From contig NZ_BLKZ01000001.1 in the NCBI RefSeq assembly GCF_010723575.1, positions 5,146,001 through 5,210,000 of the forward strand: a stretch of DNA of 64,000 bases, read 5' to 3'. Positions 37,156 through 46,719 of this stretch are shown here, piece after piece; position 1 is the stretch's first letter; every line of letters starts with the position of its first letter. This DNA comes from Mycobacterium bourgelatii. GTDB lineage: Bacteria > Actinomycetota > Actinomycetes > Mycobacteriales > Mycobacteriaceae. A program made the position numbers and the translations under genes. Below the pieces are notes generated by a model. It saw nothing but the letters and a program-made list of their open reading frames with translations. It made no database searches and had not been told where the DNA came from.

Positions 37156-38141
37156 CGGCGCAACATCAACAGGGCCACCGACAGCACGGCCGCCGACACC
37201 ATTCCAATTGCCAGCGGTAGCACCGGCGCGTCGAAGAACTCTGCCTCCACGACCGCGCCGTCCGTCAATCGCGCCGGTGGGGTGTTGGCCCGGATCTCGT
37301 CGAGCGCCTTCGTGATAGCGCCGGATCCCGATCCCAAGTCCGGCACCAGGTACCGGCCGCCGGTCTGCTCGGTCAGCGCCAGTAGCGACCCGCTGGCGGG
37401 TGACGGGGCGGTGTCGATCACATTGAGCTGGACTCCGGCGCGGTCGGCGAGATCGCGCACACTGCCGCCGGCGAACAGGGTGGCTCGGCGATCCCCGGCA
37501 ACGCGGAGATCGGAGGGTCCGAGGTAGACCACCGAGCGCCGGTGCGTGCTGCGCTTGTCGAACGACGGGAAGCCCGAAATGCACAGCGCCAGCGAGTCGT
37601 TCACACTGGCGGCGTAGTCGAGGTAGGGCACCCGCGGGGCGAACGCAGCCGACTCCGCCGTGCCTGCACGGGCATACTCAGCGAACTGCGCCGCGGCGTA
37701 CTGATAGTCCCGGGTGAGCGGGACCACGCGACGGTTCACCGATGTCAGGCCGATGCGCTGGGTTTGATAGGAATCACCGGCTTGCCGCGCGAAATAGTCG
37801 AGCAGCTCGGCCGTCGCGGCATCGGTCACCGGCTGGCCGACGCAGATCATGATGTCCTCGGGATGGGTCGCGTCCAGACCCTTGCTGGCCCCGGCCGGGC
37901 GGGCACCCGCCCAGGTTGCGGCGCCGAATGTGACCGTCAGCAGTATCAGGGTCGCAACGGTCGACCAGGTACGCAGTCGGGCCACCTTCGCGTACTCGGG
38001 CAGCCGCGTAAGGCGTGCGACGTTGGCCAACGGGCGTAGCCGCTTGCGGAGGCGCGTCAGCGGCAACAGCGCGGCCAGCGCGACGGTCGCAACGAAGCAG
38101 GCGCAGGCGACCGCCACCACCGGCCACCACTTCAGGTCCAC
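37152..38141 (-). CDS. von Willebrand factor A-like membrane protein, BatA-like
   Basis: The 329-residue protein has transmembrane helices at about 7-27 and 62-82 and at the extreme C terminus, flanking a VWA-like domain. Where DxSxS is expected the sequence reads DIMICVGQPVTD, so the MIDAS motif is lost. Tandem VWA genes after moxR and a DUF58 gene are the hallmark of Bat operons. The start overlaps the upstream gene by 10 bp. Confidence 0.78.
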   Translation of the reverse strand: MDLKWWPVVAVACACFVATVALAALLPLTRLRKRLRPLANVARLTRLPEYAKVARLRTWSTVATLILLTVTFGAATWAGARPAGASKGLDATHPEDIMICVGQPVTDAATAELLDYFARQAGDSYQTQRIGLTSVNRRVVPLTRDYQYAAAQFAEYARAGTAESAAFAPRVPYLDYAASVNDSLALCISGFPSFDKRSTHRRSVVYLGPSDLRVAGDRRATLFAGGSVRDLADRAGVQLNVIDTAPSPASGSLLALTEQTGGRYLVPDLGSGSGAITKALDEIRANTPPARLTDGAVVEAEFFDAPVLPLAIGMVSAAVLSVALLMLRR

Positions 38142-38623
38142 GAGCGAATCAACTCCTGCGCCCGGGCACTCACGTCAGCCATCCAGGCTTCGTTCACCCC
38201 GGCCTCCGGGTTGAACTGGGCGTCACCGAGCCGGGTGAGCAGCGGAGCGGCCGGAGCCAGTTGCCCGCCGGCTTCCACCGCCAGGGCTTCGATGTGCAGG
38301 TACTGGGCCCGCTCGCCGGTTACTTGGTGCAGAAAGCTGCGTATCGTTCGGGCGATCGCCGCGCTTGCCGCCGCCGCTGACATCCGTCCCGCGACGTACT
38401 CGTCGGCAATAGTGCGAACGCGACGGGAGAATCGGAAGCGGATCAGCCGGGCGTGTATCCGCCGCACTACGGGCATCCGTCGCAGCCGATCCGATGGTTG
38501 TGTCCACACGAGAATGCCTGCGTACCAACCGATTACGATGAGCACCAGCAACACGCCCAACCACAGCCAGGTCCACGAATACGGCTGCGGGCCAAATACG
38601 TGGCGCAGCAGCTCATCCGGCAC
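38132..38623 (-). CDS. small membrane protein of the MoxR/VWA operon (DUF4381-like position)
   Basis: One transmembrane helix (WLWLGVLLVLIVIGWYAGIL, 19-38), then a basic helical region and a cytoplasmic tail of about 100 residues. Size, topology and position between the DUF58 and VWA genes resemble the DUF4381 component of Bat operons, although the family match is by context. It overlaps the DUF58 stop by 11 bp. Confidence 0.72.
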   Translation of the reverse strand: MPDELLRHVFGPQPYSWTWLWLGVLLVLIVIGWYAGILVWTQPSDRLRRMPVVRRIHARLIRFRFSRRVRTIADEYVAGRMSAAAASAAIARTIRSFLHQVTGERAQYLHIEALAVEAGGQLAPAAPLLTRLGDAQFNPEAGVNEAWMADVSARAQELIRSWT

Positions 38624-39479
38624 GTGCGGTCACCTCGGTCAGGCCGACCAGCTTGCGTCGGATGTCACCGCTGCCGGTGATGGTCGCGTGGGGGATGGTG
38701 TGCTGGGTCAGGAACGCATCGAGTCGGTCGCGGCGTGCCTGCTCGGCGCGGCGGTAGGCGTCGACCACCCGTGGTCCCAGATCGGCGCCGTTGAGCACGA
38801 AACGGCCGGTGGCGACGTCGAATCCGTCGGTGTTGTCCGGACCGACCGCGGGCATGTCCGACACCATCGCCCACATGATGTCGTGCCGTGCGCCGAGCCT
38901 TACGAGCAAGCCGCTGAGCGCCTCGTCGACATCGGGTTCGTCGGACACCACGATGATCAGCATGCTGTGTCGGTAATGGGTTGCGACATAGTCGAGTTGG
39001 ACGGTGATGTCGCTCGTGGCGGGATCGGCGATGGTGTGCTGATACCAGCGATGCAGCAGTCCCTCGATGTGCGGCTCGCCGCGCCGCTGCGGGATGTTCA
39101 CCGAGCCGCGGCGGTCGCCGTAGACCATGCCGATCTGATCGGAGCGGCGCAAGCCGATCAATCCCACCGCGCCCATGATGTGCGCGGCGACGTCGCGCTT
39201 GTATTCACCGCTGGGCGCAAGCGCCGCCATGTTCCGGCCGGCGTCGGCGACGAGCAGGATCTTGTGGTGCTTCTCGGAGACGAACCGCTTGATCAGCACG
39301 GTGCCTGAGCGTGCGGAGGCCTTCCAGTCGATGTCTCGCACGTCGTCGCCCGGCACGTATTCGCGGAGGTCGTCGAACTCCATGCTGCGCGTGTGCGTCA
39401 GCGCGTAGCGACCACCTTCAAGCAGGCCGCGGGTGTCGGTGCCGAAATGCGCTTTCGCCCGGTTGAGGTGCTTGCCCAC
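38613..39479 (-). CDS. DUF58 protein
   Basis: Contains the DUF58 signature EFDDLREYVPGDDVRDIDWK followed by ARSGTVLIKRF and a VWA-like fold with ILLVADAGRNM. DUF58 proteins accompany MoxR ATPases and are thought to be their partners. 288 residues; ATG 39479 lies 27 nt after the moxR stop. Confidence 0.9.
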   Translation of the reverse strand: MGKHLNRAKAHFGTDTRGLLEGGRYALTHTRSMEFDDLREYVPGDDVRDIDWKASARSGTVLIKRFVSEKHHKILLVADAGRNMAALAPSGEYKRDVAAHIMGAVGLIGLRRSDQIGMVYGDRRGSVNIPQRRGEPHIEGLLHRWYQHTIADPATSDITVQLDYVATHYRHSMLIIVVSDEPDVDEALSGLLVRLGARHDIMWAMVSDMPAVGPDNTDGFDVATGRFVLNGADLGPRVVDAYRRAEQARRDRLDAFLTQHTIPHATITGSGDIRRKLVGLTEVTARAG

Positions 39480-39506
39480 AGTTAGCCCTAGTGACCCTCT
39501 GGCACC

Positions 39507-40508
39507 TCAGGGGACCCGGACGACACGCATCACGGCGTCGATCACGGTCTCGGGAGTGACGTTGGCGCTGGCCGCTTCGAAACCGAGGATGAGCCGATGC
39601 CGCAGCACCCGGTGCGCGAGCTTGGCGATGTCCTCGGGCAACACGTGCGTCCGGCCGTGTAGGACCGCACGGGCCCGTGCGGCCTTGCAGAAGGCGATGG
39701 TGGCGCGGGGGCTGGCGCCGTACTCGATGAGGCGCGCGATCTGCTTGGGCAGTTTCTGGGCCGGGTGGCGGGTGACGTCGACCAGTTGGCTGGCGTAAAG
39801 GACCAGCGCGCGGTCCATGTGGACGTGGCGCACCAGGTGCTGCAGCCGCAGCACGTCGTCAAGGCTGACCACCGGCCTGGTCGGCTGGCCCCTGTCGTAG
39901 ATGCCGGCGTCGATGCGTGACATCACTTCCACCTCCTCCTCCGGGGAGGGGTAGCGCACGATCTCCTTGATGAGGAAGCGGTCGGTCTGCGCCTCGGAGA
40001 GCGGGTAGGTGCCCTCCTGGTCGACGGGGTTCTGGGTGGCGATGACCAGGAACGGCTCCGCGATCGGGTACACCTGCCCGCCGATGGTGGTCTGCCGCTC
40101 TTCCATCGCCTCGAGCATCGCGCTCTGGGTCTTTGCGCTCGACCGGTTGATCTCGTCGAGCAGCAGGACGTTGGAGTGCACGGGGCCCAGCTGGGTGACG
40201 AACGACGTCGTCGCCGAATCGTAGATCTGGGTGCCGATGATGTCGCTGGGCAGCAGGTCAGGCGTGCATTGGACGCGTTGAAATCGCCCATGCACCGCCT
40301 CGGCGAGCACTTTCGCGGCGGTGGTCTTGGCCAGGCCCGGGACACTTTCGAGCAGGATGTGGCCGCCCGTGAGCAGGCCAATCAGCAGCGACTCACGCAG
40401 GTCGCGCTGCCCGACGATCTTGGCCGCGAACGCCTGGGAGATGGCATCTACGATTCGCCGGACGCTGTCGAGCTCGCGCTGATCCGGTTGTGTCCGTGCT
40501 GTAGTCAT
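39507..40508 (-). CDS. MoxR-family AAA+ ATPase
   Basis: AAA+ ATPase with Walker A ESVPGLAKTT (lysine 61), Walker B NVLLLDEINRSSAKTQ, sensor 1 IATQNPVDQEGTYPLSEAQ and the C-terminal lid of the MoxR group. These act as chaperones that mature or regulate VWA-protein complexes. The 333-residue product is the first gene of a six-gene minus-strand operon with 4-11 bp overlaps. H37Rv has several moxR loci but, as I recall, none at this place. Confidence 0.92.
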   Translation of the reverse strand: MTTARTQPDQRELDSVRRIVDAISQAFAAKIVGQRDLRESLLIGLLTGGHILLESVPGLAKTTAAKVLAEAVHGRFQRVQCTPDLLPSDIIGTQIYDSATTSFVTQLGPVHSNVLLLDEINRSSAKTQSAMLEAMEERQTTIGGQVYPIAEPFLVIATQNPVDQEGTYPLSEAQTDRFLIKEIVRYPSPEEEVEVMSRIDAGIYDRGQPTRPVVSLDDVLRLQHLVRHVHMDRALVLYASQLVDVTRHPAQKLPKQIARLIEYGASPRATIAFCKAARARAVLHGRTHVLPEDIAKLAHRVLRHRLILGFEAASANVTPETVIDAVMRVVRVP

Positions 40509-40628
40509 ACGCCCGCATTTATACCCGGGTGCCGCATTTCCACACGTAATTGGCTTGATCGCCGACGTGATCGCACCGCCCCGGTTTTGTGAACACCCAT
40601 TGCAATGAGTTCTCCCCCCGTGCGTCCG

Positions 40629-41021
40629 TTAGGTCGTCATCGCATCGACGTAAAACCAGCGACCGACGCGCCGCTGGAAGCGGCTGCGCTCGTGCATGCT
40701 GTCCGCGCGGCCCACAACCTCGAAGTGGGCCATGAACTCCACTTCCCCGAGTTCGTCATCCGGGCCGCCCGCGGCGGTGTCGAGCACCTCGAGACCGGTC
40801 CAGCTGACGGCGGGATCGACGGTCACCTCGACCGGCCTCGTTCGGGGATGCCAAGTGCGGAACAGATAGTCGGCGTCGCCACAGGCGTACGCCGAATACC
40901 TAGACCGCATCAGCTCTTCGGCCGTCGAAGCCTGCCGCTCACCTTGAAGCAACGGCCCGCAGCACGCCTGATGGACCGCACCGCTGCCGCACGGACACAA
41001 CGCCCCGAACAATTCGCTCAC
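40629..41021 (-). CDS. YchJ-like protein with SEC-C motif
   Basis: The N-terminal SEC-C zinc motif CPCGSGAVHQACCG (9-22) is followed by an NTF2-like domain (LMRSRYSAYACGDADYLFRTWH, FMAHFEV). This is the YchJ/UPF0225 family; function unknown. 130 residues. It lies 36 bp downstream of the GGDEF-EAL start-to-stop run on the same strand. Confidence 0.88.
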   Translation of the reverse strand: MSELFGALCPCGSGAVHQACCGPLLQGERQASTAEELMRSRYSAYACGDADYLFRTWHPRTRPVEVTVDPAVSWTGLEVLDTAAGGPDDELGEVEFMAHFEVVGRADSMHERSRFQRRVGRWFYVDAMTT

Positions 41022-41057
41022 GTCGTGGAAGCCATCCTCATCCGCCCGCCTCGTCTG

Positions 41058-43340
41058 TTACATGGCGTGCTGGCGTGCTCGCCTCGCGTCGGCGATTTCG
41101 GCGATCGACAGAGGCCGTCCGAAAAGATGTCCCTGAGCGAGGCGAACTCCGGCGTCCGCAATGGTGTCCAACTGGGCCGTCGTCTCGATGCCCTCCGCGA
41201 TCACCTCGAAGCCCAACTCGGCACAGAGCCCGAACACCGAGCGGTAGAGGGCCATATCGCGCACCGGATCGACCCCGACGGCCAGGCTCCGGTCCAGCTT
41301 GACGATGTGCACCGGCAGGGCGTGCAGATAGGTCAGCGAGTTGTACCCCGCGCCGAAATCGTCGAGCGCCACCCGCACGCCGAGCTCATTGAGTAGCTCG
41401 ATCTCGGCCGCCGCTTCACTGAGGTCGACGATCGGGACCGTCTCGGTGATCTCCGCGACGAGACGCCCCGGCGCGATTCGATGCCGTTTCATCGTCCGCT
41501 TCACGTGCTCATCGAAACCGGTACTCCCCAGCCGTGCGGCACCGATGTTGACGTGGATGTCGACGTCCAATCCAGCACCCTGGACCTCACCGCAGGCCAG
41601 GTCGAGCACCATCGCATCCAGGTCGGCGCCGAGTCCCGCGGCCTCGGCGGTTACCACGAAAGTTTCGGGAGCTATCTGCATGCCGTTGGGCGCGGTCCAG
41701 CGGGCCAAAGCCTCCACGGCGACCATGGTCCGTTCCGGCAGCCGCACGACTGGCTGGTAGACCAGGCTGAACCCATCGGGTACGCCGCCTTTGGCAGCGC
41801 GCAGCGCGGTCGGGAAATCGGCCCGCACCCCCGTCAACGGTTGGTAGATCACCGCGGTGTTCTTGCCGAGCCGTTTGCCCGCGTACATCGAGATGTCGGC
41901 TTTACGCAGCAGATCGTCGGATGTCTGAAGTCCGTCTTCGGTGTCCGGCCGTACCACGCCGAGGCTGGCCCGGACACGCACCGAGGAGCCGTGCAGCGGG
42001 AAGGGATCGCGCAGCGCCACGCGCACCCGGTCACTGACGGTCTCGAGTTCCTCCGGCTCTTCGTGTATGAGGATCGCGAACTCGTCGCCGCCGATCCGGG
42101 CCAGCGTGTCGTTTTCCGATACGCATCGCTTGAGTCGCTCACCCACCGCGCAAAGCAATTCGTCACCGGCGGCGTGCCCGAAGCGGTCGTTGATCTCTTT
42201 GAAGTCGTCGAGGTCCACGAAGATCAGCACGAACCCCCCGGCGTGCATCGCCTCGTCGAGGCGACGGGAGAACAGCAGCCGATTGGGCAGCTCGGTAAGC
42301 GCGTCATGGTGCACCTGATGCGCGAGTCCTTGCTGGGCGCGGTAGAGGCGCTGCGTCAGCAGGCGCTGCGCCCCCATGGCGATCACCTGGCGCACTGTCA
42401 CCAGGAGCACCATGAACGAAGTCACCCAGACCGCAACGGCGCTTAGCGACCGACCGGCGAGCACGTGGAAGGTGAACAGCAGACAGATTCCCAGGAACCC
42501 GACGTACGGCAAGATCAGGTGCGCCCAGTCAATTCCGCGGCCGAGTCCGAGGTCTTCCGTCGTCCGCGCCGGATACTCAAACATCGCGAAGCCGATCATC
42601 AACGGCCCGAGGATCAACCCGATGTCGCCATACACTTCACCTTCCGCCGTGCCCACCGAGCGGAAGTAGGCGATCACCCTGTCCGCGACGGCCATCAACA
42701 CGAGACCGCCGGCCAGTAGCAGATAGTTCGTCCGGTATGGCCTGGCCGCGTCGTACACCATGGCGACCAGGACCGCGACGCCTACCACGACGACCACGGA
42801 CACCGAGAACGCCACTTCGACGGCCGGGTTACCCGACCGCGGCAGCGAAGCCGGCGACCCCGCGCCGAATCCACCGAAAGATGCCAGGATCAGGAACGCC
42901 ACCGCTGCCACCACGCCGTCGAGAAGGCTGGTGACCGGGGGGTGGTACAGCAGGCCGCCTGGTCCAAATATCCTGCCGCTCGAACGCACCAGCAGAACCA
43001 CCGATGCAAGGGCGAACGCCGGTAGCAAAGAATTGAAGACAACTGCCGGGGTGGGCGCGACGGCGTCCGCGTTGGGACTAGCCGTAAACCACAGCACCTG
43101 ACCGATCAGCCACAACACCACCGCCGCGAGATAGATAAGGCGCCACCAACGCGCCAAGCCTTTCGCTCGCCGGGCGCCCACCAGCCCACAGACGACCGCC
43201 GCCGTCCCCGTAAAAACCTGGAGAATCGCCGCGCCGCGCTCAGCCGCATGTTGCCCCCACAGCGCCAGCGCGTTGATGATCGCCAAAAGTGCTATCAGAA
43301 CGAAGACATAGAGGCGCAGTCGAAAAGGACTTATCGACAC
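41058..43340 (-). CDS. membrane-bound GGDEF-EAL cyclic-di-GMP protein
   Basis: A 760-residue protein with about nine or ten transmembrane helices (residues 5-345), a GGDEF domain with intact RIGGDEFAIL (417-421) and an EAL domain with intact VEALARW (543-545), DDFGAGYNSLTYL and VIAEGIET. Both cyclase and phosphodiesterase chemistry are therefore possible on motif grounds. M. tuberculosis has, to my memory, only Rv1354c and Rv1357c as GGDEF/EAL genes, so this is an extra second-messenger protein. The membrane domain may sense an envelope signal. Confidence 0.92.
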   Translation of the reverse strand: MSISPFRLRLYVFVLIALLAIINALALWGQHAAERGAAILQVFTGTAAVVCGLVGARRAKGLARWWRLIYLAAVVLWLIGQVLWFTASPNADAVAPTPAVVFNSLLPAFALASVVLLVRSSGRIFGPGGLLYHPPVTSLLDGVVAAVAFLILASFGGFGAGSPASLPRSGNPAVEVAFSVSVVVVVGVAVLVAMVYDAARPYRTNYLLLAGGLVLMAVADRVIAYFRSVGTAEGEVYGDIGLILGPLMIGFAMFEYPARTTEDLGLGRGIDWAHLILPYVGFLGICLLFTFHVLAGRSLSAVAVWVTSFMVLLVTVRQVIAMGAQRLLTQRLYRAQQGLAHQVHHDALTELPNRLLFSRRLDEAMHAGGFVLIFVDLDDFKEINDRFGHAAGDELLCAVGERLKRCVSENDTLARIGGDEFAILIHEEPEELETVSDRVRVALRDPFPLHGSSVRVRASLGVVRPDTEDGLQTSDDLLRKADISMYAGKRLGKNTAVIYQPLTGVRADFPTALRAAKGGVPDGFSLVYQPVVRLPERTMVAVEALARWTAPNGMQIAPETFVVTAEAAGLGADLDAMVLDLACGEVQGAGLDVDIHVNIGAARLGSTGFDEHVKRTMKRHRIAPGRLVAEITETVPIVDLSEAAAEIELLNELGVRVALDDFGAGYNSLTYLHALPVHIVKLDRSLAVGVDPVRDMALYRSVFGLCAELGFEVIAEGIETTAQLDTIADAGVRLAQGHLFGRPLSIAEIADARRARQHAM

Positions 43341-43591
43341 GAGCCTCCTCCCCTGGCGACCGGCTCTAATCCTTGGTCCTGGCTATCGACGGGGACAACA
43401 ACGGTGGCCAACTTGCCTCCGGCATGGGCCCGACAGCCGGTGGCAGCTCCAACGCAATTCTTTGCCAGCGTGTCATCTGCGATAACGCCACGCAACCATT
43501 GGTCTGCGGAGCGGCCAGAGTGCTGCGAACACGACGCCAGCCAGCGACGCCGCAAACTGCCGGGGGGCGACCGCGAGCCGGCGCCGGACCG

Positions 43592-43915
43592 CTACTCGGG
43601 CGGAATGGCCCCTTCACAGCCGCCGGGCGGTGGCGGGCCGGGCATCGGTTCGTCGCCGCTGACGCAGTCGTAGTAGAACTGCGGGCCCACCATCCAGGTC
43701 TTCATCCACTGATGCCAGAACGACCCGTCCGGGTACTTCTCGCCGTCACAGACAGCTAGATTGCCCCACCCCCATCGACCACCCGGACACCAGCCTTTTG
43801 TCATGTCCGGCTGGTGCGGGTCCAGCGGTTCGGCGTTGGCCACCGGAGCAGAAAACACAAACGCTGCAGCACAACCCACTACCGCAGCGCCGCGACGAGC
43901 AAGCTTGAAATCCAT
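43592..43915 (-). CDS. small exported cysteine-containing protein
   Basis: Signal peptide of 28 residues ending ANA-EP, then a 79-residue mature protein with WCPGGRWGWG, CDGEKYPDGSFWHQW, YYDC and GGCEGA. The four cysteines could form two disulfides. AGGGGAG precedes ATG 43915. The type is common in mycobacteria but unnamed; a relative lies at 62667-62930. Confidence 0.8.
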   Translation of the reverse strand: MDFKLARRGAAVVGCAAAFVFSAPVANAEPLDPHQPDMTKGWCPGGRWGWGNLAVCDGEKYPDGSFWHQWMKTWMVGPQFYYDCVSGDEPMPGPPPPGGCEGAIPPE

Positions 43916-44113
43916 TGGCTCCCCTTGAACGTCTACTTATCCCATGCGCTTAACGACTGCGTCCACGCCTTCGCTGACCGGATTGGCAGGGTTATGCAGG
44001 CCGTTGAGCAGCGTGTTTGCGGACGAGCGAGATGAATACTACGACGCGCCGTTAAGCGGAGTATTGGCATTCACTGAAAATTTGCCACGCGAAGAGAGCC
44101 GACGCCTTGGGTC

Positions 44114-45403
44114 CTAGGTGTGACCATTTGCGTTGAGGGCCATCGCGACGAAGTCGAGACGCCAGAGCGATTGGAATAGCTTGCGGCCGAACTCCTCGAA
44201 GTCTGACACCATGCCCTGCACCGGCTGACCGCTACCCGCCACGAGCTCAGCGATCTCTCGGATCGTGCGGCGCCCGTCGACGTGCTGCAGAAAAGCCAAC
44301 TGAAGCGGAGCGGGTTTCATGCGGAAGCCGGGCCAGAACATCTCGGTCCCGGATACTCCACAACGAGTACGCATCAGCGGGACGTAGTCGAGGCAGGCAG
44401 CCGTCGAAAAGTCGATGGTGTACTGCTCCTTCGGCCGGTCGGGACGGCACGCCAGGAACAAATGGGAGGCGTTCAATGGCTCCATCCGTTCCATCACGGA
44501 CCAGATCTTGATGTCTGGCAACGCATTTACCGCGGCATAAAACTTGTTGTCTTTGACAAAGAAATCGTGGGGGTAGTACGGAGCCTTGTGGAACCATCCC
44601 TGGAACACCAGTCCGGCGGAGGTGACGAGATCAATGCACTCTTCCACGGAATAGCTGCGCTGTCGACCATGCAGAAAGGTATCGACCAGGGCGGCGTCGG
44701 AAGTCAAATCCATCGCCTTTTTCAGGTAGTTCTGGATGGGGTGATGCGCCGGCGTCACCCGAAGGGCCGCTTTGACGAGATCTAGCGATGCGTCATCCTG
44801 CTGAAACTCCATGTCGCGGAAGATCGATTCCATCATCTCGACCCCGATGCGGCCGTACCGGCCGTAGAGCATCACCGCTATAACGCCTTCTCGCCGTACG
44901 CATTTGGCCAACGCGTTCATGCCGGCCTGCGGGTCGGCCATGTGATGCAACACGCCCGTGGACACGACGAGATCGAAGTCGCGGCCGAGGGTGGCCAACT
45001 CTTCGATCGGAAGCAGATGCAACTCCAAATTCGCCAGCGCGTACTTGTCCTTCAGATGCTGCTGGTTGTCCAGTGACGCCTGGCTGACATCGACCGCCAC
45101 GACTTTGGCCGCAGGGTTTGTGAATGCGAAAATCGCCGCCTGATTTGTGCCACAACCCGCGATCAGAATATCGAGATCGGGTTTGTATTCGCGGTCCGGC
45201 CATAAAATGCGGTGGGAGTAGGCGGGGTCAAACCATTCCCAGTTGACCGCCGCCCACGCTTTCAGGTCTGCGATGGGGTGCGGATAGCTCCACCGCTCGT
45301 ACTGACGGGCGACAATATCGGCGCGGGGATCGTCGTTCGAGGTCAGTGCTGGCTCCTTTTCGGCTCGTGCGGCAATCCTGAACGCCGCCACATCTCCATG
45401 CAA
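44114..45403 (-). CDS. SAM-dependent methyltransferase
   Basis: Class I methyltransferase: motif I LDILIAGCGTNQAAIFA, acidic residue in VVAVDVSQASL, and motif IV DLVVSTGVLHHM. A C-terminal domain of about 200 residues ends in a winged-helix-like segment (LQLAFLQHVDGRRTIREIAELV). The substrate is unknown. AAGAAGG lies 6 nt before TTG 45403; GTG 45406 is an alternative. Confidence 0.8.
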   Translation of the reverse strand: MHGDVAAFRIAARAEKEPALTSNDDPRADIVARQYERWSYPHPIADLKAWAAVNWEWFDPAYSHRILWPDREYKPDLDILIAGCGTNQAAIFAFTNPAAKVVAVDVSQASLDNQQHLKDKYALANLELHLLPIEELATLGRDFDLVVSTGVLHHMADPQAGMNALAKCVRREGVIAVMLYGRYGRIGVEMMESIFRDMEFQQDDASLDLVKAALRVTPAHHPIQNYLKKAMDLTSDAALVDTFLHGRQRSYSVEECIDLVTSAGLVFQGWFHKAPYYPHDFFVKDNKFYAAVNALPDIKIWSVMERMEPLNASHLFLACRPDRPKEQYTIDFSTAACLDYVPLMRTRCGVSGTEMFWPGFRMKPAPLQLAFLQHVDGRRTIREIAELVAGSGQPVQGMVSDFEEFGRKLFQSLWRLDFVAMALNANGHT

Positions 45404-45573
45404 CACGAGCCTTCTTGCGGTAGGCGTTGCCGATGCGCTCGATGACGTCGGGATGCCAGATGACCTCGCGGCGCGCCAGCGTTTCTTATGTGAGCGCCGC
45501 GATCGGGTCCATGGCAGGAGAGCGCAACGCCATCTCCTTGTTGATCATGGCCGACGTGGTGGTGGTTTCCGCG

Positions 45574-46719
45574 TTACAACCCAAGGTCTTTGCCGATGAT
45601 CTCTTTCATGATCTCGGTGGTACCGCCATAGATGGTCTGGATACGGGCGTCGGCGAAGGCCCGGCACACGGGGTACTCGCGCATGTAGCCGTAGCCGCCA
45701 TGCAGCTGCAGGCAGCGGTCGGCGACGCGGACCTGCAGTTCGGTGGTCCACCACTTCGCCTTGGCGGCAGTGGCGGCGCTGAGCTCTTTGCGCGTGTGCA
45801 GTTCCACGCAGTGGTCGATGAACACCCGGGCGATCTCCACTTCGGTGGACAGTTCGGCCAGCAGGAACCGGTTGTGTTGGAAGGAGCCGACGGGCTTGCC
45901 GAAGGCGGTGCGCTGCTTGACGTATTCCAGGGTGGTGGCGAGCACTCCCTCGGCGGCGGCGACGGCCGTGACGGCGAGCGACAACCGTTCCTGGGGCAGG
46001 TTGTGCATCAGCTGGTAGAAGCCGGCACCTTCTTCGCCGAGCAGGTTGGCGGCTGGAACGCGGGCACCGGTGAAGCTCAGCTCGCTGGTGTCCTGTCCAT
46101 GCAGTCCGAGCTTGTCGAGGTTGCGCCCCTTTTCGAAACCGGGGGCGCCGGCCTCGACGACGAAGAGCGAGAGGCCCCGGTGCCGGTCCTCGCCGGTGCG
46201 GGCCGCCACCACGACGAGATCGCAGTTCTGACCATTCGAGATGAACGTCTTGGAGCCGTCGATCACGTAATGGTCGCCGTCGCGGACCGCGCGGGTGCTG
46301 ATGCCCGACAGATCGCTGCCAGCCCCGGGCTCGGTCATGGCGATGGCGACGACCAGTTCGCCGCTGGTCACTCCGGGAAGCCAGCGCTCCTTCTGCTCCT
46401 CGGTGGTCAGATCGGTCAGGTATGGGGCCACCACGTCGTTCTGCAGCACCAAGCCCAACCCGGCCGAGGCATAGCCGGACCTGGCGAACTCCTCGTTGAG
46501 GATGGTGTTGAACCGGAAGTCATCCACACCGGCACCGCCGAACCGCTCCGGAGTCTCGAACAGCAACATGCCGTGTGCGCCGGCAGCGGCGAACATCGAG
46601 CGGTCGATGCGCCCGTCGTGTTCCCACTGCTCGTAGTGGGGAGCCACCTCGGTGGCTATGAAACGGGCGACGGTAGCCCGAAATTGCTCGTGGTCGTCAT
46701 TGAACAGCGGCCGGGTCAT
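45574..46719 (-). CDS. acyl-CoA dehydrogenase (FadE type)
   Basis: Full-length acyl-CoA dehydrogenase with the FAD/substrate motif AMTEPGAGSDLSGI, the GLHGQDTSELSFTGARVP segment and the C-terminal QTIYGGTTEIMKEIIGKDL carrying the usual catalytic glutamate region. It desaturates acyl-CoA at C2-C3. ATG 46719 (MTRPLFNDDHEQF) is preferred; ATG 46728 is possible. It lies between the methyltransferase gene and the tRNA gene. Confidence 0.88.
   Translation of the reverse strand: MTRPLFNDDHEQFRATVARFIATEVAPHYEQWEHDGRIDRSMFAAAGAHGMLLFETPERFGGAGVDDFRFNTILNEEFARSGYASAGLGLVLQNDVVAPYLTDLTTEEQKERWLPGVTSGELVVAIAMTEPGAGSDLSGISTRAVRDGDHYVIDGSKTFISNGQNCDLVVVAARTGEDRHRGLSLFVVEAGAPGFEKGRNLDKLGLHGQDTSELSFTGARVPAANLLGEEGAGFYQLMHNLPQERLSLAVTAVAAAEGVLATTLEYVKQRTAFGKPVGSFQHNRFLLAELSTEVEIARVFIDHCVELHTRKELSAATAAKAKWWTTELQVRVADRCLQLHGGYGYMREYPVCRAFADARIQTIYGGTTEIMKEIIGKDLGL

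Noticed and set aside
43373..43759. 128-codon plus-strand frame between the GGDEF-EAL and exported-protein genes
   Set aside because: It runs antisense into the exported-protein gene, which has a clear signal peptide and ribosome site; no motif in the frame itself.
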